From JAJFFW01 sp038534195 (GTDB lineage: Bacteria > Pseudomonadota > Alphaproteobacteria > Caulobacterales > Parvularculaceae), in NCBI GenBank assembly GCA_038534195.1, contig JBCAXE010000007.1, positions 1-64,000 of the forward strand: a stretch of DNA of 64,000 bases. Direction: 5' to 3'. The position numbers were made by a program, and so were the translations under genes. The notes under the pieces are model-generated. The model was not told the origin of the DNA. It made no database searches and worked only from the letters and a program-made list of their open reading frames with translations. Below, in pieces: positions 51,196 to 60,517 of the stretch. Each line of letters starts with the position of its first letter. The first letter of the stretch is position 1.

Positions 51196-51440
51196 GCGAT
51201 TTTCGGATGTGGTATCAGCGCCCGGAAACTGGATTTTTTCGCGGCCGACACCGGTGAAGTTATTGAAATCGCCAACACGGCGGAGGTAATCGCCCACCTT
51301 TTGTCGCGCTTTGACGCCTATTGCCTGGCAGTGGAGGCGACGTTGAACACGACCTCGACTTTTCCTTGCGCGTTTTTGTTGGCGCACTATTGCGAGTAAG
51401 CGGGCGGCAAGCTCTCGACGCTCTAAGGGTCCAGCTCAAA
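51196..51440 (+). pseudogene. decayed IS110-family transposase, N-terminal fragment
   Basis: Translation from 51196 reads AIFGCGISARKLDFFAAD, then TGEVIEIANTAEVIAHLL and CLAVEAT. This is the opening of the IS110 DEDD transposase, where functional copies have GxDxS and here the first catalytic Asp is Gly. A frameshift near 51340 is needed to continue as EHDLDFSLRVF and RVSGRQALDALRV. The rest of the transposase is absent. It abuts and slightly overlaps the end of the TonB-like gene on the other strand. Confidence 0.6.
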
Positions 51441-52046
51441 GGATATGTATCCCCTCGTAAGACCGTCTTTAGACCCCAGTCCACCTACGCAGACCCTTTC
51501 GTAGCGCCAATTGGAGACCGCTTCGACGACCGCCTCGTTGAAGCAGGTGTCGGGAGTTTCTTCGATTCGAATATTCTTTGGTGCGCCGTCCTCCCCTATG
51601 TCGAAGACAAAAGTCACGCGGCCTTCGGCGCCTTTCGCGATGCATTCCGGCGGGTAAGCGGGAGTCCCGGAAGCGGTGACTTGTAGACGTTGTCGGTACT
51701 GCTCGACGCCGCAAGCGTCGGTAGGGCTAAGGGGTTTGATCGGTTCGCTAGGTTCTGGCGGTTCAAGAGTCACTTTGGGCGCGGATTTGATGACTTTTTC
51801 TTTTCTTATCCAGGCGTTGTCGGGTTTTACTTCCGCCACCGGAAGCCATCCGCACTTACAGACGACCACGAACTCTTCATAAATGATCGGGTCAATGACG
51901 ATTTTTGTCGGCTCGTCCGCATCGCGATAGATGAACCGTTGCGGCGCGATCAGGTTTGCGATGAACAAAAACAAGCCAGCCGTCACGATGACCGCGAGCG
52001 GAATTGCGATGAACCACCGAAAAAACGCCATGATGAAAAACGCCAT
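51423..52046 (-). CDS. TonB-like protein with C-terminal energy-transducer domain
   Basis: The product has 207 residues from the ATG at 52046, preceded by GAAGGGG; ATG 52031 and TTG 52067 are other possible starts. One membrane helix (about 10-33) is followed by a short periplasmic segment and a Pro/Glu linker (EPPEPSEPIKPLSP). A TonB C-terminal domain occupies about 115-205, with YPPECIAKGAEGRVTFVFD, then TCFNEAVVEAVSNWRYE. The arm is short compared with a classical TonB. An unusual CKCGW element lies in the periplasmic segment. It is adjacent to a transposase relic. Confidence 0.8.
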   Translation of the reverse strand: MAFFIMAFFRWFIAIPLAVIVTAGLFLFIANLIAPQRFIYRDADEPTKIVIDPIIYEEFVVVCKCGWLPVAEVKPDNAWIRKEKVIKSAPKVTLEPPEPSEPIKPLSPTDACGVEQYRQRLQVTASGTPAYPPECIAKGAEGRVTFVFDIGEDGAPKNIRIEETPDTCFNEAVVEAVSNWRYERVCVGGLGSKDGLTRGYISFELDP

Positions 52047-52177
52047 AATGAAAAACCCCTTCAGCAACGCCCCGATCTCCCAGCCTAGCAGGCGCGGCGC
52101 CTATCGTCACGTTGCGTTGCGGGCGTTATCCGGTGAGGTTTTTCAAAAACTCGATGGCGGCGCCGGCGCGCTCGGCC

Positions 52178-52744
52178 ATGTCCTGGATGAGGGCGTATGA
52201 GGCGACGCTTGCGCGCGTCAAAGAACATATTCCGGCTGACGCGAACGCTCTTGAAGTTGGGTGCGGCACAGGGACGACGGCGTTAAAGCTTGCGCCGTAT
52301 CTAAAGCATCTGACGGCGAGCGATATCTCGGGAAAGATGATCGACATTGCTGAAGGCAAGCGCGTCAATGAAGGCGTAACCAATGTTGATTTCGTCCGGG
52401 CAACGCTTCAGGAAAATGATTTTACGCTTGCCGACTATGATGTTGTCCTCGCCTTCAATTTTCTTCATCTTACCGATGATATTCCGTCGAGCCTGGACGC
52501 TATTCATGCGTTGACCAAGCCTGGCGGCCTTTTCATTTCGAAGACTGTTTGCCTTGGCGATTGGAATATCTTCCTTTCTTTGATGATTAAAGGGATGCAA
52601 CTCATCGGCAAGGCGCCGCCGGTAAAGATCTTCAAGGCTGATGCGCTCGACGCAATGGTCAATGCGGCCGGTTTCGATATTTTTGAAAGCGACTATTTCC
52701 CAAAAAAAGCGCGCAATCGGTTTTTGGTGGCCCGCAAACGATAG
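52178..52744 (+). CDS. SAM-dependent methyltransferase, probably 5'-truncated
   Basis: The product has 188 residues from ATG 52178 (52187 also possible); no ribosome site is convincing. The class-I fold is clear: ALEVGCGTGTTALKLAPYL, ASDISGKMIDIAEGK, DVVLAFNFLHL and KPGGLFISKTVC. Full-length relatives have about 30 more residues beginning WDxIAxxYA before AYEATLARVKEHI. Here that part is missing, and the DNA on the opposite strand looks like the end of another gene. It may be a remnant or a shortened active enzyme. The substrate is unknown. Confidence 0.75.
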   Translation: MSWMRAYEATLARVKEHIPADANALEVGCGTGTTALKLAPYLKHLTASDISGKMIDIAEGKRVNEGVTNVDFVRATLQENDFTLADYDVVLAFNFLHLTDDIPSSLDAIHALTKPGGLFISKTVCLGDWNIFLSLMIKGMQLIGKAPPVKIFKADALDAMVNAAGFDIFESDYFPKKARNRFLVARKR

Positions 52745-52937
52745 CGCAAATTGTCTTTAACGACTGCATGAGACGGGCGCGAAACGCCCTACAAGTCCGC
52801 CAGTTTTGTAGTCAGAATAATTCCCACGACACATCTAGTGCGCACGGGCGCGCGACGTTACACTGTCGTCAACAAGTGTCCGAAACAACAAAAAGGCGGC
52901 GTGGGCGCTTGCGTTGCGCGCATCGTCGAAGCGACAA

Positions 52938-53393
52938 ATGACGACAATTAGAAGCACCCAACGACATATCAACGCGCCATTGGCTAAGGTCTTTGACGCC
53001 GTAGCGCACATCGGGAAATTCAAAGAGATCGCGCCGCATATTTCCAAAGTGGAAATTCTGAGCGACGTTGAAAAAGGTGTTGGTCTGAAATTCCGAGAAA
53101 CCCGCGTGATGAATGGACGCGAGGCAGCGACTGTTCTCGAATGCACCGAATACGTAGAAAACGAACGTGTGCGGATGGTGGCGGACCAGGGCGGCGTGAT
53201 TTGGGACACGCTAATGACGACCGCGCCGAAAGGTGAGGGGACCGAGCTCGCCATGGAAATGGAGGCGCGACCGTATAAGTTCATGTCGCGCCTGATCACG
53301 CCGTTAATTATGGGCACGGTCAGCAAAGCGGTTGAAGCCGATATTGACGTGATCGCTGATTATTGCGAAGGCGCCGCACACGCCGATGGATGA
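52938..53393 (+). CDS. SRPBCC/polyketide-cyclase-like protein
   Basis: The product has 151 residues from the ATG at 52938. The START-like fold shows RHINAPLAKVFDAVAHIGKF near the start, a central REAATVLECTEYVENERVRM, and a long C-terminal helix (MGTVSKAVEADIDVIADYC). Such domains bind hydrophobic ligands; catalysis is not evident. The end overlaps the following PLP enzyme gene by 8 bases. Confidence 0.82.
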   Translation: MTTIRSTQRHINAPLAKVFDAVAHIGKFKEIAPHISKVEILSDVEKGVGLKFRETRVMNGREAATVLECTEYVENERVRMVADQGGVIWDTLMTTAPKGEGTELAMEMEARPYKFMSRLITPLIMGTVSKAVEADIDVIADYCEGAAHADG

Positions 53394-54498
53394 AATTGAA
53401 AAACTGGCTGCGTCACTGTTGCATCACGGCGATCGTGAATTGCGCGAGGGCGAGCCCCTTACGCCGCCAATTGTTCCGGCCTCAACGTTTCATTGTTCTG
53501 GTGAAGTGACGGCGCCGTTCCAGTATGGGCGATTTGGCCACCCCACGTGGGACGCGGTAGAGGCGCAACTCGGATTGTTGGAACAGGCGGAGACGGTCGC
53601 ATTCCCCTCCGGTATGGCGGCGATCGCGGCGGTGTTTTTCGCAACGCTGAAATCAGGCGACACGATCATTCTCCCCTCCGACGGTTATCATTCGACGCGT
53701 CTCTTGGCGGAGCAATATCTGACACCGCTCGGCGTCGATGTAAGAGCGCACGCGACGGCGGATTATGCAGATGCGCCGATGGAGGATGCGGCGCTCATCT
53801 TTGTTGAGACGCCGTGCAATCCAACGCTTGACGTTTGCGAACTCGCGACGGTCGCGAAGAGGGCGCATGCGGCGGGCGCGTTGGTTTTGGCGGACAATTC
53901 GACGATGACGCCCTATCTGCAGCGTCCTTTGGATTTGGGCGCGGATATCTCATTAGCTGCAGACACGAAAGCGCCCGGCGGTCACTCGGACGTGCTGTTC
54001 GGTCATGTGGCGACGCGCGACGACGGTCTTGCCGAGAAAATTCGAGCGTGGCGTAAGATGTCGGGATCAATTCCCGGACCCTTTGAGGCCTGGCTCGTTC
54101 ACCGTGGTCTCGAAACGCTTGAGGTCAGACTTGAACGAATGTGCGGATCGGCGGCGATTATCGCGGAACGGCTCAAGGAACATTCAGCGGTTGAGGCGAT
54201 TCGGTTCCCGGGATTGAAAGATGATCCGTCATTCACCATCGCCGAGCGGCAAATGACGAAGCCTGGGTTCCTGATCTCCGTCACGTTAGAAAGCGCCGAT
54301 GTGGCGGAGCGCTTTCTTTCCGGCTGCCCTTATATCGCGGAGACCACGAGTTTCGGCGGCGTTCATACTTCCGGCGAGAGACGAGCCCGTTGGGGGGACG
54401 CCGTGCCGGAAGGTTTTGTGCGTCTTTCAATCGGCTGCGAACCCACCGAGGTCCTGTGGGAGGCGATCTCAACTGCGCTTACTGTCGCCAGCCGGTAA
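53386..54498 (+). CDS. Cys/Met-metabolism PLP enzyme (trans-sulfuration family)
   Basis: The product has 370 residues. The family plan is visible: PPIVPASTFH, YGRFGHPTWDAVEAQLGLLE, AFPSGMAAI, ETPCNPTLDV, and the PLP lysine Lys195 in AADTKAPGGHSDVLFG. It resembles cystathionine gamma-synthase or beta-lyase type enzymes, but the K-APGGHSD loop differs from the usual T-KY-xxGHSD. The exact reaction is open. It is translationally coupled to the SRPBCC gene. Confidence 0.85.
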   Translation: MDEIEKLAASLLHHGDRELREGEPLTPPIVPASTFHCSGEVTAPFQYGRFGHPTWDAVEAQLGLLEQAETVAFPSGMAAIAAVFFATLKSGDTIILPSDGYHSTRLLAEQYLTPLGVDVRAHATADYADAPMEDAALIFVETPCNPTLDVCELATVAKRAHAAGALVLADNSTMTPYLQRPLDLGADISLAADTKAPGGHSDVLFGHVATRDDGLAEKIRAWRKMSGSIPGPFEAWLVHRGLETLEVRLERMCGSAAIIAERLKEHSAVEAIRFPGLKDDPSFTIAERQMTKPGFLISVTLESADVAERFLSGCPYIAETTSFGGVHTSGERRARWGDAVPEGFVRLSIGCEPTEVLWEAISTALTVASR

Positions 54499-54626
54499 AC
54501 CGTTGCTGCGTCGCAGCGATTAACCCAAAACCCCTCACATATTGCGTTCGAACATGCTAGGGCGGAAAGGCCGGGACGGGAGGCCCGTTAGCTCCACCCA
54601 TTGCGTCCAGTATTTGAGATTTCACC

Positions 54627-55940
54627 ATGCCAGATCACGGTCAAAATGAATTTCCAACCAACGAACTATTGAAAGCCCGCCGCGACGACGCCCTTCCGAT
54701 GGGCTTGCCGTCAAAGTCAGGGATTTACGCGGCTCGCGCCGAAGGGGCGGAGCTCTGGGATGTGGAAGGAAAGCGGTACATCGATTTCATCGGCGGGATC
54801 GGCGTTCTGAACGTCGGCCACCGCCATCCGAAAGTCGTGGAGGCGATTAAAGCGCAGGCCGACAATTTTCTTCACACCTGTTTCGGTATTGCGCAGTATG
54901 AGTCCTACGTAGAAGTGTGCGAACGCCTCAACAAAGCAGCGCCAGGGCCGACGCCGAAGAAAACCGCCCTGTTCAACTCGGGCGCTGAGGCGGTCGAAAA
55001 TTCTGTGAAATTCGCCCGCCGCATCACCGGCCGGCCAGGCGTCATCGCCTTTGAGGGCGCCTTCCATGGTCGCACATTGCTGGCGACGACGCTCACGGGA
55101 AAATCGAAACCATACAAAGTGGGATTTGGCCCGCTTGTGCCGGCGATATTCCATGCGCCGTATCCGGATGAATATCATGGCATCTCAACGCAGGGCTCGC
55201 TGGCTTGTCTTGAACATATATTCAAAACAGCGATCCCGGCGGATGAAGTCGCCGCGATGATTATTGAGCCTGTGCAGGGCGAGGGCGGGTTTAATCCTGC
55301 GCCGAAAGAGTTCCTTCAGGGCTTGCGCAAAATCTGTGACGACAACGGTATTTTGCTGATCGCGGACGAAATCCAATCGGGCATGGGCCGGACGGGTAAG
55401 ATGTTCGCCTTTGAACGTGTGGATGTTGAGCCCGACCTGATTTGTATCGCGAAGTCCATCGCTGCAGGACTTCCGCTTGCAGCGCTGACCGGTAAAGCGG
55501 ACCTGATGGACAAGATCGCCCCCGGCGGCATGGGGTCGACCTACGGCGGCAATCCTGTGGCCTGCGCGGCTGCAAACGCTGTCCTTGATGTGATTGAGGA
55601 AGAAGGGCTTTTGCAGCGCGCTATCGAGATCGGCGCTCAAATCGAGGCGCGGTGGAAAGAGTTGCAGTCAGGCGTCGCAAAAGGATTTTTTGGCGATGTT
55701 CGGTGCGTCGGCGGAATGACCGCCGTTGAATTGGTGCACGACAATGATCCGCATAAGCCGAATAATGAGCTTGCGGGCAAAATTCTCGTTGAGGCGCGCG
55801 CGCGAGGATTGATCATGACCACCGCGGGCAGTCACGCCCAGTGTTTGCGCTCGCTCGTTCCTCTAGTTATTTCCGACGAATTGCTCGCTGAAGGGCTCGA
55901 TATCTTCGTCGAAGCAACGGAAGCAGCGTTAAAAGCTTAA
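54627..55940 (+). CDS. gabT: 4-aminobutyrate-type class-III aminotransferase
   Basis: The product has 437 residues. Markers are the pyridoxal lysine in CIAKSIAAGLPLAALTG (about 276), LLIADEIQSGMGRTGKMFAF, EPVQGEGGF and NSGAEAVENSVKFARR. The substrate could be 4-aminobutyrate or 5-aminovalerate; ornithine-like substrates are less likely. No succinate-semialdehyde dehydrogenase gene is near. A hairpin follows directly after the stop. Confidence 0.88.
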   Translation: MPDHGQNEFPTNELLKARRDDALPMGLPSKSGIYAARAEGAELWDVEGKRYIDFIGGIGVLNVGHRHPKVVEAIKAQADNFLHTCFGIAQYESYVEVCERLNKAAPGPTPKKTALFNSGAEAVENSVKFARRITGRPGVIAFEGAFHGRTLLATTLTGKSKPYKVGFGPLVPAIFHAPYPDEYHGISTQGSLACLEHIFKTAIPADEVAAMIIEPVQGEGGFNPAPKEFLQGLRKICDDNGILLIADEIQSGMGRTGKMFAFERVDVEPDLICIAKSIAAGLPLAALTGKADLMDKIAPGGMGSTYGGNPVACAAANAVLDVIEEEGLLQRAIEIGAQIEARWKELQSGVAKGFFGDVRCVGGMTAVELVHDNDPHKPNNELAGKILVEARARGLIMTTAGSHAQCLRSLVPLVISDELLAEGLDIFVEATEAALKA

Positions 55941-55947
55941 AAAAACA

Positions 55948-55978
55948 AGCGCGACCCTATGGGAAAGGGTCGCGCTTA
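55948..55978. terminator. hairpin terminator after gabT
   Basis: AAGCGCGACCC (55948-55958) pairs perfectly with GGGTCGCGCTT (55968-55978) around a 9-base loop. It has an upstream A-tract but only weak T after it, so termination in the plus direction may be partial. Confidence 0.7.
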
Positions 55979-56395
55979 TCACCATTGTCGCCCGGTCCAG
56001 TCAATTGGCGGTCTTAGAATGAGATATGTTCCATTGCGTGGAGAGGGCGCCTGGTTGGGAGAGTAGATTTATAGCAAACTCCTTGAGCAGCTTACTTCGT
56101 ATCGCTTAATCGGTATGCGAAGGGATTTACATACCGTAATATTAGTCTGCATGCAGAAAACGACTTAGGTCAATAATGATCGTCGTTAACCATTTTCACA
56201 ATTTACGATTTGTTAGGGAAGTTTAAAATCATCCTAATTTTTCTTGGCGGCATCGGCCAAGACAGCGCATGAATTTGCTAATTTGACCCCGTATTTATAA
56301 TGGCTTCAGGTTTCGAACGCCTCCCGTTTTCAAATCTCCAGGAAATAGGAGCCTGTTAAGCCGCGCTCGGTAATCTCCATCGAGAAAGCGAGGCG
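55979..56395. other. AT-rich intergenic region with inverted repeats
   Basis: No gene seen in 417 bases. CGGTATG (56111-56117) and CATACCG (56130-56136) form a 7-bp inverted repeat 12 bases apart. CTGCATGCAG (56147-56156) is a perfect palindrome. Both could be operators for the following lipoprotein gene. The base composition is clearly lower in GC than its neighbours. Confidence 0.4.
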
Positions 56396-56875
56396 ATGAA
56401 GATGACCCAAGAATTCAGAAAATTCTTCTTTACCGGTATGACAATTTCCGCGGCGCTGCTAAGCGGCTGCGCTGAAAACTCAAATTTCAATTTTGAAAAC
56501 GCCACCATAGAAGAGCGTCAGGAATGGATGGACAAACAGGCGGCCAAGCTGCGCACGAGCGCCCGGTTTGGCTTGCCCAGCGGCGGCGGCCCGACTGCAT
56601 TGAGTATGAAGCTGGACTCGATTGATACGCGCCCGCGAACCCGGGAATTGCAGATGAATATCGCCGTGAAGGTGCCATACGGCGCCACCGTTTCCACAAT
56701 TCCGTACAGCGATGGTCTCGTTTTGGCGTGCCGGAACTATGTGAAAACGCGTCTATATGACCAGGAAGTCCGGTTGATTACTGTCTTCAAAACCAAGAAA
56801 GACGAACGTCAGCTGCTTAAGCTCACGGCGTCTCCGCGAAAGTGCGATAAAGCGCTTGACGAAGCTGATTTGTAG
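56396..56875 (+). CDS. lipoprotein of unknown function
   Basis: The product has 159 residues; an ATG six bases later has better spacing to GAGG. The lipobox ends LLSGC (about residue 25). The mature part starts with an acidic Asn/Phe-rich stretch, and a conserved-looking beta domain follows (SMKLDSIDTRPRTRELQMNI, ATVSTIPYSDGLVLACRNYV). I know no family. It converges on an M23 peptidase gene; the stops are 10 bases apart. Confidence 0.65.
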   Translation: MKMTQEFRKFFFTGMTISAALLSGCAENSNFNFENATIEERQEWMDKQAAKLRTSARFGLPSGGGPTALSMKLDSIDTRPRTRELQMNIAVKVPYGATVSTIPYSDGLVLACRNYVKTRLYDQEVRLITVFKTKKDERQLLKLTASPRKCDKALDEADL

Positions 56876-56884
56876 AGCCGTTCA

Positions 56885-57445
56885 TTACCGCAACGGATTG
56901 ACCGCATTCCCATCGACAAGAATTTCATAGTGAAGATGGATGGCCGTCGCGTTGCCTGACTGACCGGTCCGCCCAATGACGGCGCCCGCCGGCACTCGCG
57001 CGCCCTCCCGGACGTCCGGGGCGAATGATGAAAGATGCGCATACCGCGTCGTTACGCCGTTCCGATGACGGATCAGAACAGTGCGTCCAAATCCGCGCTG
57101 ACGCCCAACCTCGATGATCCGGCCGGGCGCTGCTGCGATGATTGCGCGCGGTTCGCCGGTGAAGAGATCGATCCCTTTATGGAGGCGTCCGGCGCCCCCG
57201 CGTCTGGGCCCGAAGCCGGACGACAAGCAAGCCGCCACAGGCGCCCGAGCAACGCTGACGCCGCGCACCTGTTTGAAGGGCGCAAATTCGACGATATATC
57301 CTCGACGGTCTGTTTGCGGTGCATTTGAAACGCGCGTGTCGCATAATTTGAGGCGAGCAGCGCTTTGCTGTGTCGGAGGCGGCGACGTGGCGCAGGCGGC
57401 GAGGCCGGTCATGGCCAATAGGGTGACGATTTGCTTTAGGGACAT
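56885..57445 (-). CDS. M23-family metallopeptidase lipoprotein
   Basis: The product has 186 residues. A lipobox LAAC (Cys at 18) is followed by a short linker and the LytM fold. Zinc ligands are His89 and Asp93 (HKGIDLFTGEPR) and His172 in HLHYEI; His137 (YAHL) and His170 complete the site. Since all catalytic residues are present it should be an active peptidoglycan endopeptidase. It lies downstream of topA on the same strand, 173 bases apart. Confidence 0.88.
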   Translation of the reverse strand: MSLKQIVTLLAMTGLAACATSPPPTQQSAARLKLCDTRVSNAPQTDRRGYIVEFAPFKQVRGVSVARAPVAACLSSGFGPRRGGAGRLHKGIDLFTGEPRAIIAAAPGRIIEVGRQRGFGRTVLIRHRNGVTTRYAHLSSFAPDVREGARVPAGAVIGRTGQSGNATAIHLHYEILVDGNAVNPLR

Positions 57446-57618
57446 TGGACGGCCAGAAGGTTACGCAACAGGAGGCAGATTAGCGCAATAAAATGGCCGG
57501 AAAATGAACAATCGCGCGATCGCGGGCCGATGCGCTGACAGTTCTTTGCGAATTTCCCTACCGTTGATCCAAGCAACTGGGTCTTTTTCACGGCGACTGG
57601 CAGTTGGCGCATTCGCCC

Positions 57619-60264
57619 TTATTCGGCGCTGGCGGCGGCTTTTTTCTTTGTGGTCTTCTTCGTCGCCTTTTTTGCGGCCTTCTTTTTCGCTGGCGCCTTT
57701 TTCTTGGTCGCCTTCTTTTTCGTTGCTTTTTTCTTCGCGGCTTTTTTCTTCGTGGGCTTTTTCTTCTCGCGCGCGACGATCAACTCCAACGCCTGTTCAA
57801 GCGTGATTTTGTCCGGATCCTCGCTCGCAGGAATCGTCGCGTTCGTCTTCTGGTGCTTTACGTAAGGGCCATAGCGGCCGTCCATGACATTTACGGGATC
57901 GCCAGTTTCCGGATGGGCGCCGAGCTCGCGGCGGGGTTTGGCGGCCTGGCCGCGTCCGGCGCGTGGGTTTGCTTTCTTCTCGGCGATTAAGGTGACGGCG
58001 CGGTTGAGGCCGACTTCAAAGACCTCTTCCGGGCTTTGTAAATTCGCATAGATCTTGCCGTGCTTCACGAATGGGCCAAAACGCCCAAGGCCCGCTGTGA
58101 TCATTTCGCCGTCCTCCGGGTGCGGACCGACGTCGCGCGGCAAGGAAAGGAGCAGCAACGCCTTTTCCAGATCGATATCCGGAACGCTCCATCCTTTCGG
58201 AATACCGCCGCGCTTGGGCTTTTCTTTTGATTCTTTGTCTTCTTCGCCTAGTTGAATATACGGACCGAAGCGCCCGACGCGCAGCAAGACTTCGAGCCCG
58301 CTTTCGGGATCAACGCCTAACACCTTGTCGCCGGTGTCGGCGTTTTCCTGATCGCCGCCAAGCTGACGCGTATGTTTGCATTCCGGATAATTGGAACAGC
58401 CAATAAAGGCGCCGAATTTCCCGACCTTCAGCGAAAGCTCGCCGTCTTCGCAAGCGGGACAGGCGCGCGGGTTCGAGCCGTCTTCTTTCGCAGGAAAGAT
58501 GTGCGGTCCGAGCGACTCATTGAGGGCGTTCAGAACATCCGTGATCCGCAACTCACCGATATCATCGACCGTGGCATAGAATTCTTTCCAGAACGATCGC
58601 AGGAACGCTTTCCAGTCTGCGTCACCATTCGAAATTTCGTCGAGCGTTTCTTCCAAGTCGGCGGTGAAATCATACTCCACATACTTGCGGAAATAGTTTT
58701 CCAGGAATGCGGTGACGATCCGTCCCTTTGAGTCCGGAACGAAGCGGTTTCGATCCATCTCGACGTAACCGCGATCACGCAAGGTGGAAAGCGTGGAGGC
58801 GTAGGTGGAGGGTCGACCGATTCCCAACTCTTCCATACGTTTGACGAGCGACGCCTCGGTGAAGCGGGGCGGGGGCTGCGTGAAATGTTGATCGGCTTTG
58901 ACGTCGGCGGCCTGTGCGACGGCGCCTTGCGTCACCTTCGGGAGCACGCCGGCGCCGTCTTCGCTGTCGGCGTCATCCTTGCCTTCTTCGTAGAGTTTCA
59001 GGAAACCATCGAACAGGATTACCGAGCCCGTAGCCCTTAGGCCCGTCTTTTTGTCTGCTGACAGAAGATCAATCGTTGTGTTTTCCAGTCGCGCGGCCTC
59101 CATTTGACAGGCCATCGCGCGCTTCCAGATGAGGTCGTAAAGCCGGAATTGATCCTCATCGAGACTTTTCAATTTTGCAGGCAGGCGAGCGAATGACGTC
59201 GGGCGAATACACTCGTGCGCTTCCTGCGCGTTTTTCGCCTTGCTTTTGTAAACGCGTGGGCTGTCCGGTACGTAGTCTCCGGAAAACTCGCCTTCAATCA
59301 CGCGCCGCGCATCGGCGATTGCTTCGCCCGCCATATCGAGGCCGTCCGTTCTCATATACGTAATAAGCCCGGTGGTTTCGCCGCCAATATCGATGCCTTC
59401 ATAGAGGCGTTGCGCGGTGCGCATCGTGCGCTGCGCGTTAAAGCCGAGCTTGCGCGCCGCTTCTTGCTGCAGTGTTGACGTGGTGAATGGCGGCGGCGGA
59501 TTTCGTTTCGCTGGTTTCGCCTCGACGGAGTCGACTGTGAAGCTCGCCGTTTCGACAGCTTTCTTAGCCGCCATCGCCGCGGCTTCATTATTCAATGTGA
59601 ATTTCTTGAGCTTGTCGCCTTCATGGATCACAAGACGCGCGTTGAACGGCGCCGATCCCTCCGATGTCGCTTGCGCGGCGATGGACCAATATTCCTCGGG
59701 AACAAATTTCTCGATTTCCAGTTCGCGTTCGCAGATCAGCCGCAACGCCACCGACTGGACGCGGCCGGCGGACCGCGAGCCGGGCAACTTGCGCCAGAGC
59801 ACGGGCGAGAGCGTGAATCCGACGAGATAGTCAAGCGCGCGCCGCGCAAGGTATGCATCCACGAGATCCTGGTCGATCTCGCGAGGTTCGGCCATCGCCT
59901 CCTGAACAGCCTTTTTCGTGATGGCGTTAAAGGCGACGCGATCGACCTTTACGTCTTTCAACGCCTTTTTGGCGGCGAGGACTTCGAGGATATGCCATGA
60001 GATCGCTTCCCCCTCGCGGTCGGGGTCGGTGGCGAGGACGAGGCGTTCGGCGCCTTTTACTTCTTTGGCAATATCATTGATGCGTTTCTTGGAAGCGGTG
60101 TCGATTTCCCATGTCATGGCGAAATCGTCGTCGGGCAAGACAGAGCCGTCCTTCGACGGGAGGTCGCGTATATGCCCGTAGGAGGCGTATACTTTATAGT
60201 TGGACCCCAAATATTTATTGATGGTTTTCGCTTTGGACGGCGACTCGACAATCACGACCTGCAT
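57619..60264 (-). CDS. topA: DNA topoisomerase I (type IA)
   Basis: The product has 881 residues. TOPRIM domain (VIVESPSKAKTINKYLGSNY, then VLATDPDREGEAISWH), the catalytic tyrosine in GLITYMRTDG, and a zinc-binding repeat with CPACEDGELSLKVGKFGAF are present. Further C-terminal repeats follow, ending in a tail of about 50 residues of mainly Lys and Ala (from about 832), which probably binds DNA. It relaxes negative supercoils. It belongs to the pyrB-plsY-dprA-topA neighbourhood but is separated from dprA here by a TMEM175 gene on the opposite strand. Confidence 0.96.
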   Translation of the reverse strand: MQVVIVESPSKAKTINKYLGSNYKVYASYGHIRDLPSKDGSVLPDDDFAMTWEIDTASKKRINDIAKEVKGAERLVLATDPDREGEAISWHILEVLAAKKALKDVKVDRVAFNAITKKAVQEAMAEPREIDQDLVDAYLARRALDYLVGFTLSPVLWRKLPGSRSAGRVQSVALRLICERELEIEKFVPEEYWSIAAQATSEGSAPFNARLVIHEGDKLKKFTLNNEAAAMAAKKAVETASFTVDSVEAKPAKRNPPPPFTTSTLQQEAARKLGFNAQRTMRTAQRLYEGIDIGGETTGLITYMRTDGLDMAGEAIADARRVIEGEFSGDYVPDSPRVYKSKAKNAQEAHECIRPTSFARLPAKLKSLDEDQFRLYDLIWKRAMACQMEAARLENTTIDLLSADKKTGLRATGSVILFDGFLKLYEEGKDDADSEDGAGVLPKVTQGAVAQAADVKADQHFTQPPPRFTEASLVKRMEELGIGRPSTYASTLSTLRDRGYVEMDRNRFVPDSKGRIVTAFLENYFRKYVEYDFTADLEETLDEISNGDADWKAFLRSFWKEFYATVDDIGELRITDVLNALNESLGPHIFPAKEDGSNPRACPACEDGELSLKVGKFGAFIGCSNYPECKHTRQLGGDQENADTGDKVLGVDPESGLEVLLRVGRFGPYIQLGEEDKESKEKPKRGGIPKGWSVPDIDLEKALLLLSLPRDVGPHPEDGEMITAGLGRFGPFVKHGKIYANLQSPEEVFEVGLNRAVTLIAEKKANPRAGRGQAAKPRRELGAHPETGDPVNVMDGRYGPYVKHQKTNATIPASEDPDKITLEQALELIVAREKKKPTKKKAAKKKATKKKATKKKAPAKKKAAKKATKKTTKKKAAASAE

Positions 60265-60517
60265 TAACGGTCTACTCCGGTTTGCTCTGCGATTCCGCTG
60301 GACGTCCTCGGACCGCCTGTTGGCGCGGGAAAGTGGTCATAGCTGGCGCGCGTGTCAACCGGCGTCCTCGATTAGTGACCCCGATCGGGCCAATAAATAT
60401 ATGAAAATAAACGAGAAATAGTCGAGTATCTGGTCTGTGGAAGCGTTCGATCGTTCCGGCAAACCGTCAATTCCGCTATACTGCCACGTTAGCAACGCAG
60501 AACGCGCAGGGGGTTCT

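Noticed and set aside
51061..51387. 108-codon minus-strand frame over the IS110 remnant
   Set aside because: The plus strand matches a transposase start; the minus frame is its shadow.
57650..57865. Phe/Ala-rich hydrophobic frame that looks like a membrane protein
   Set aside because: It is the reverse complement of the Lys/Ala-rich tail of topoisomerase I.
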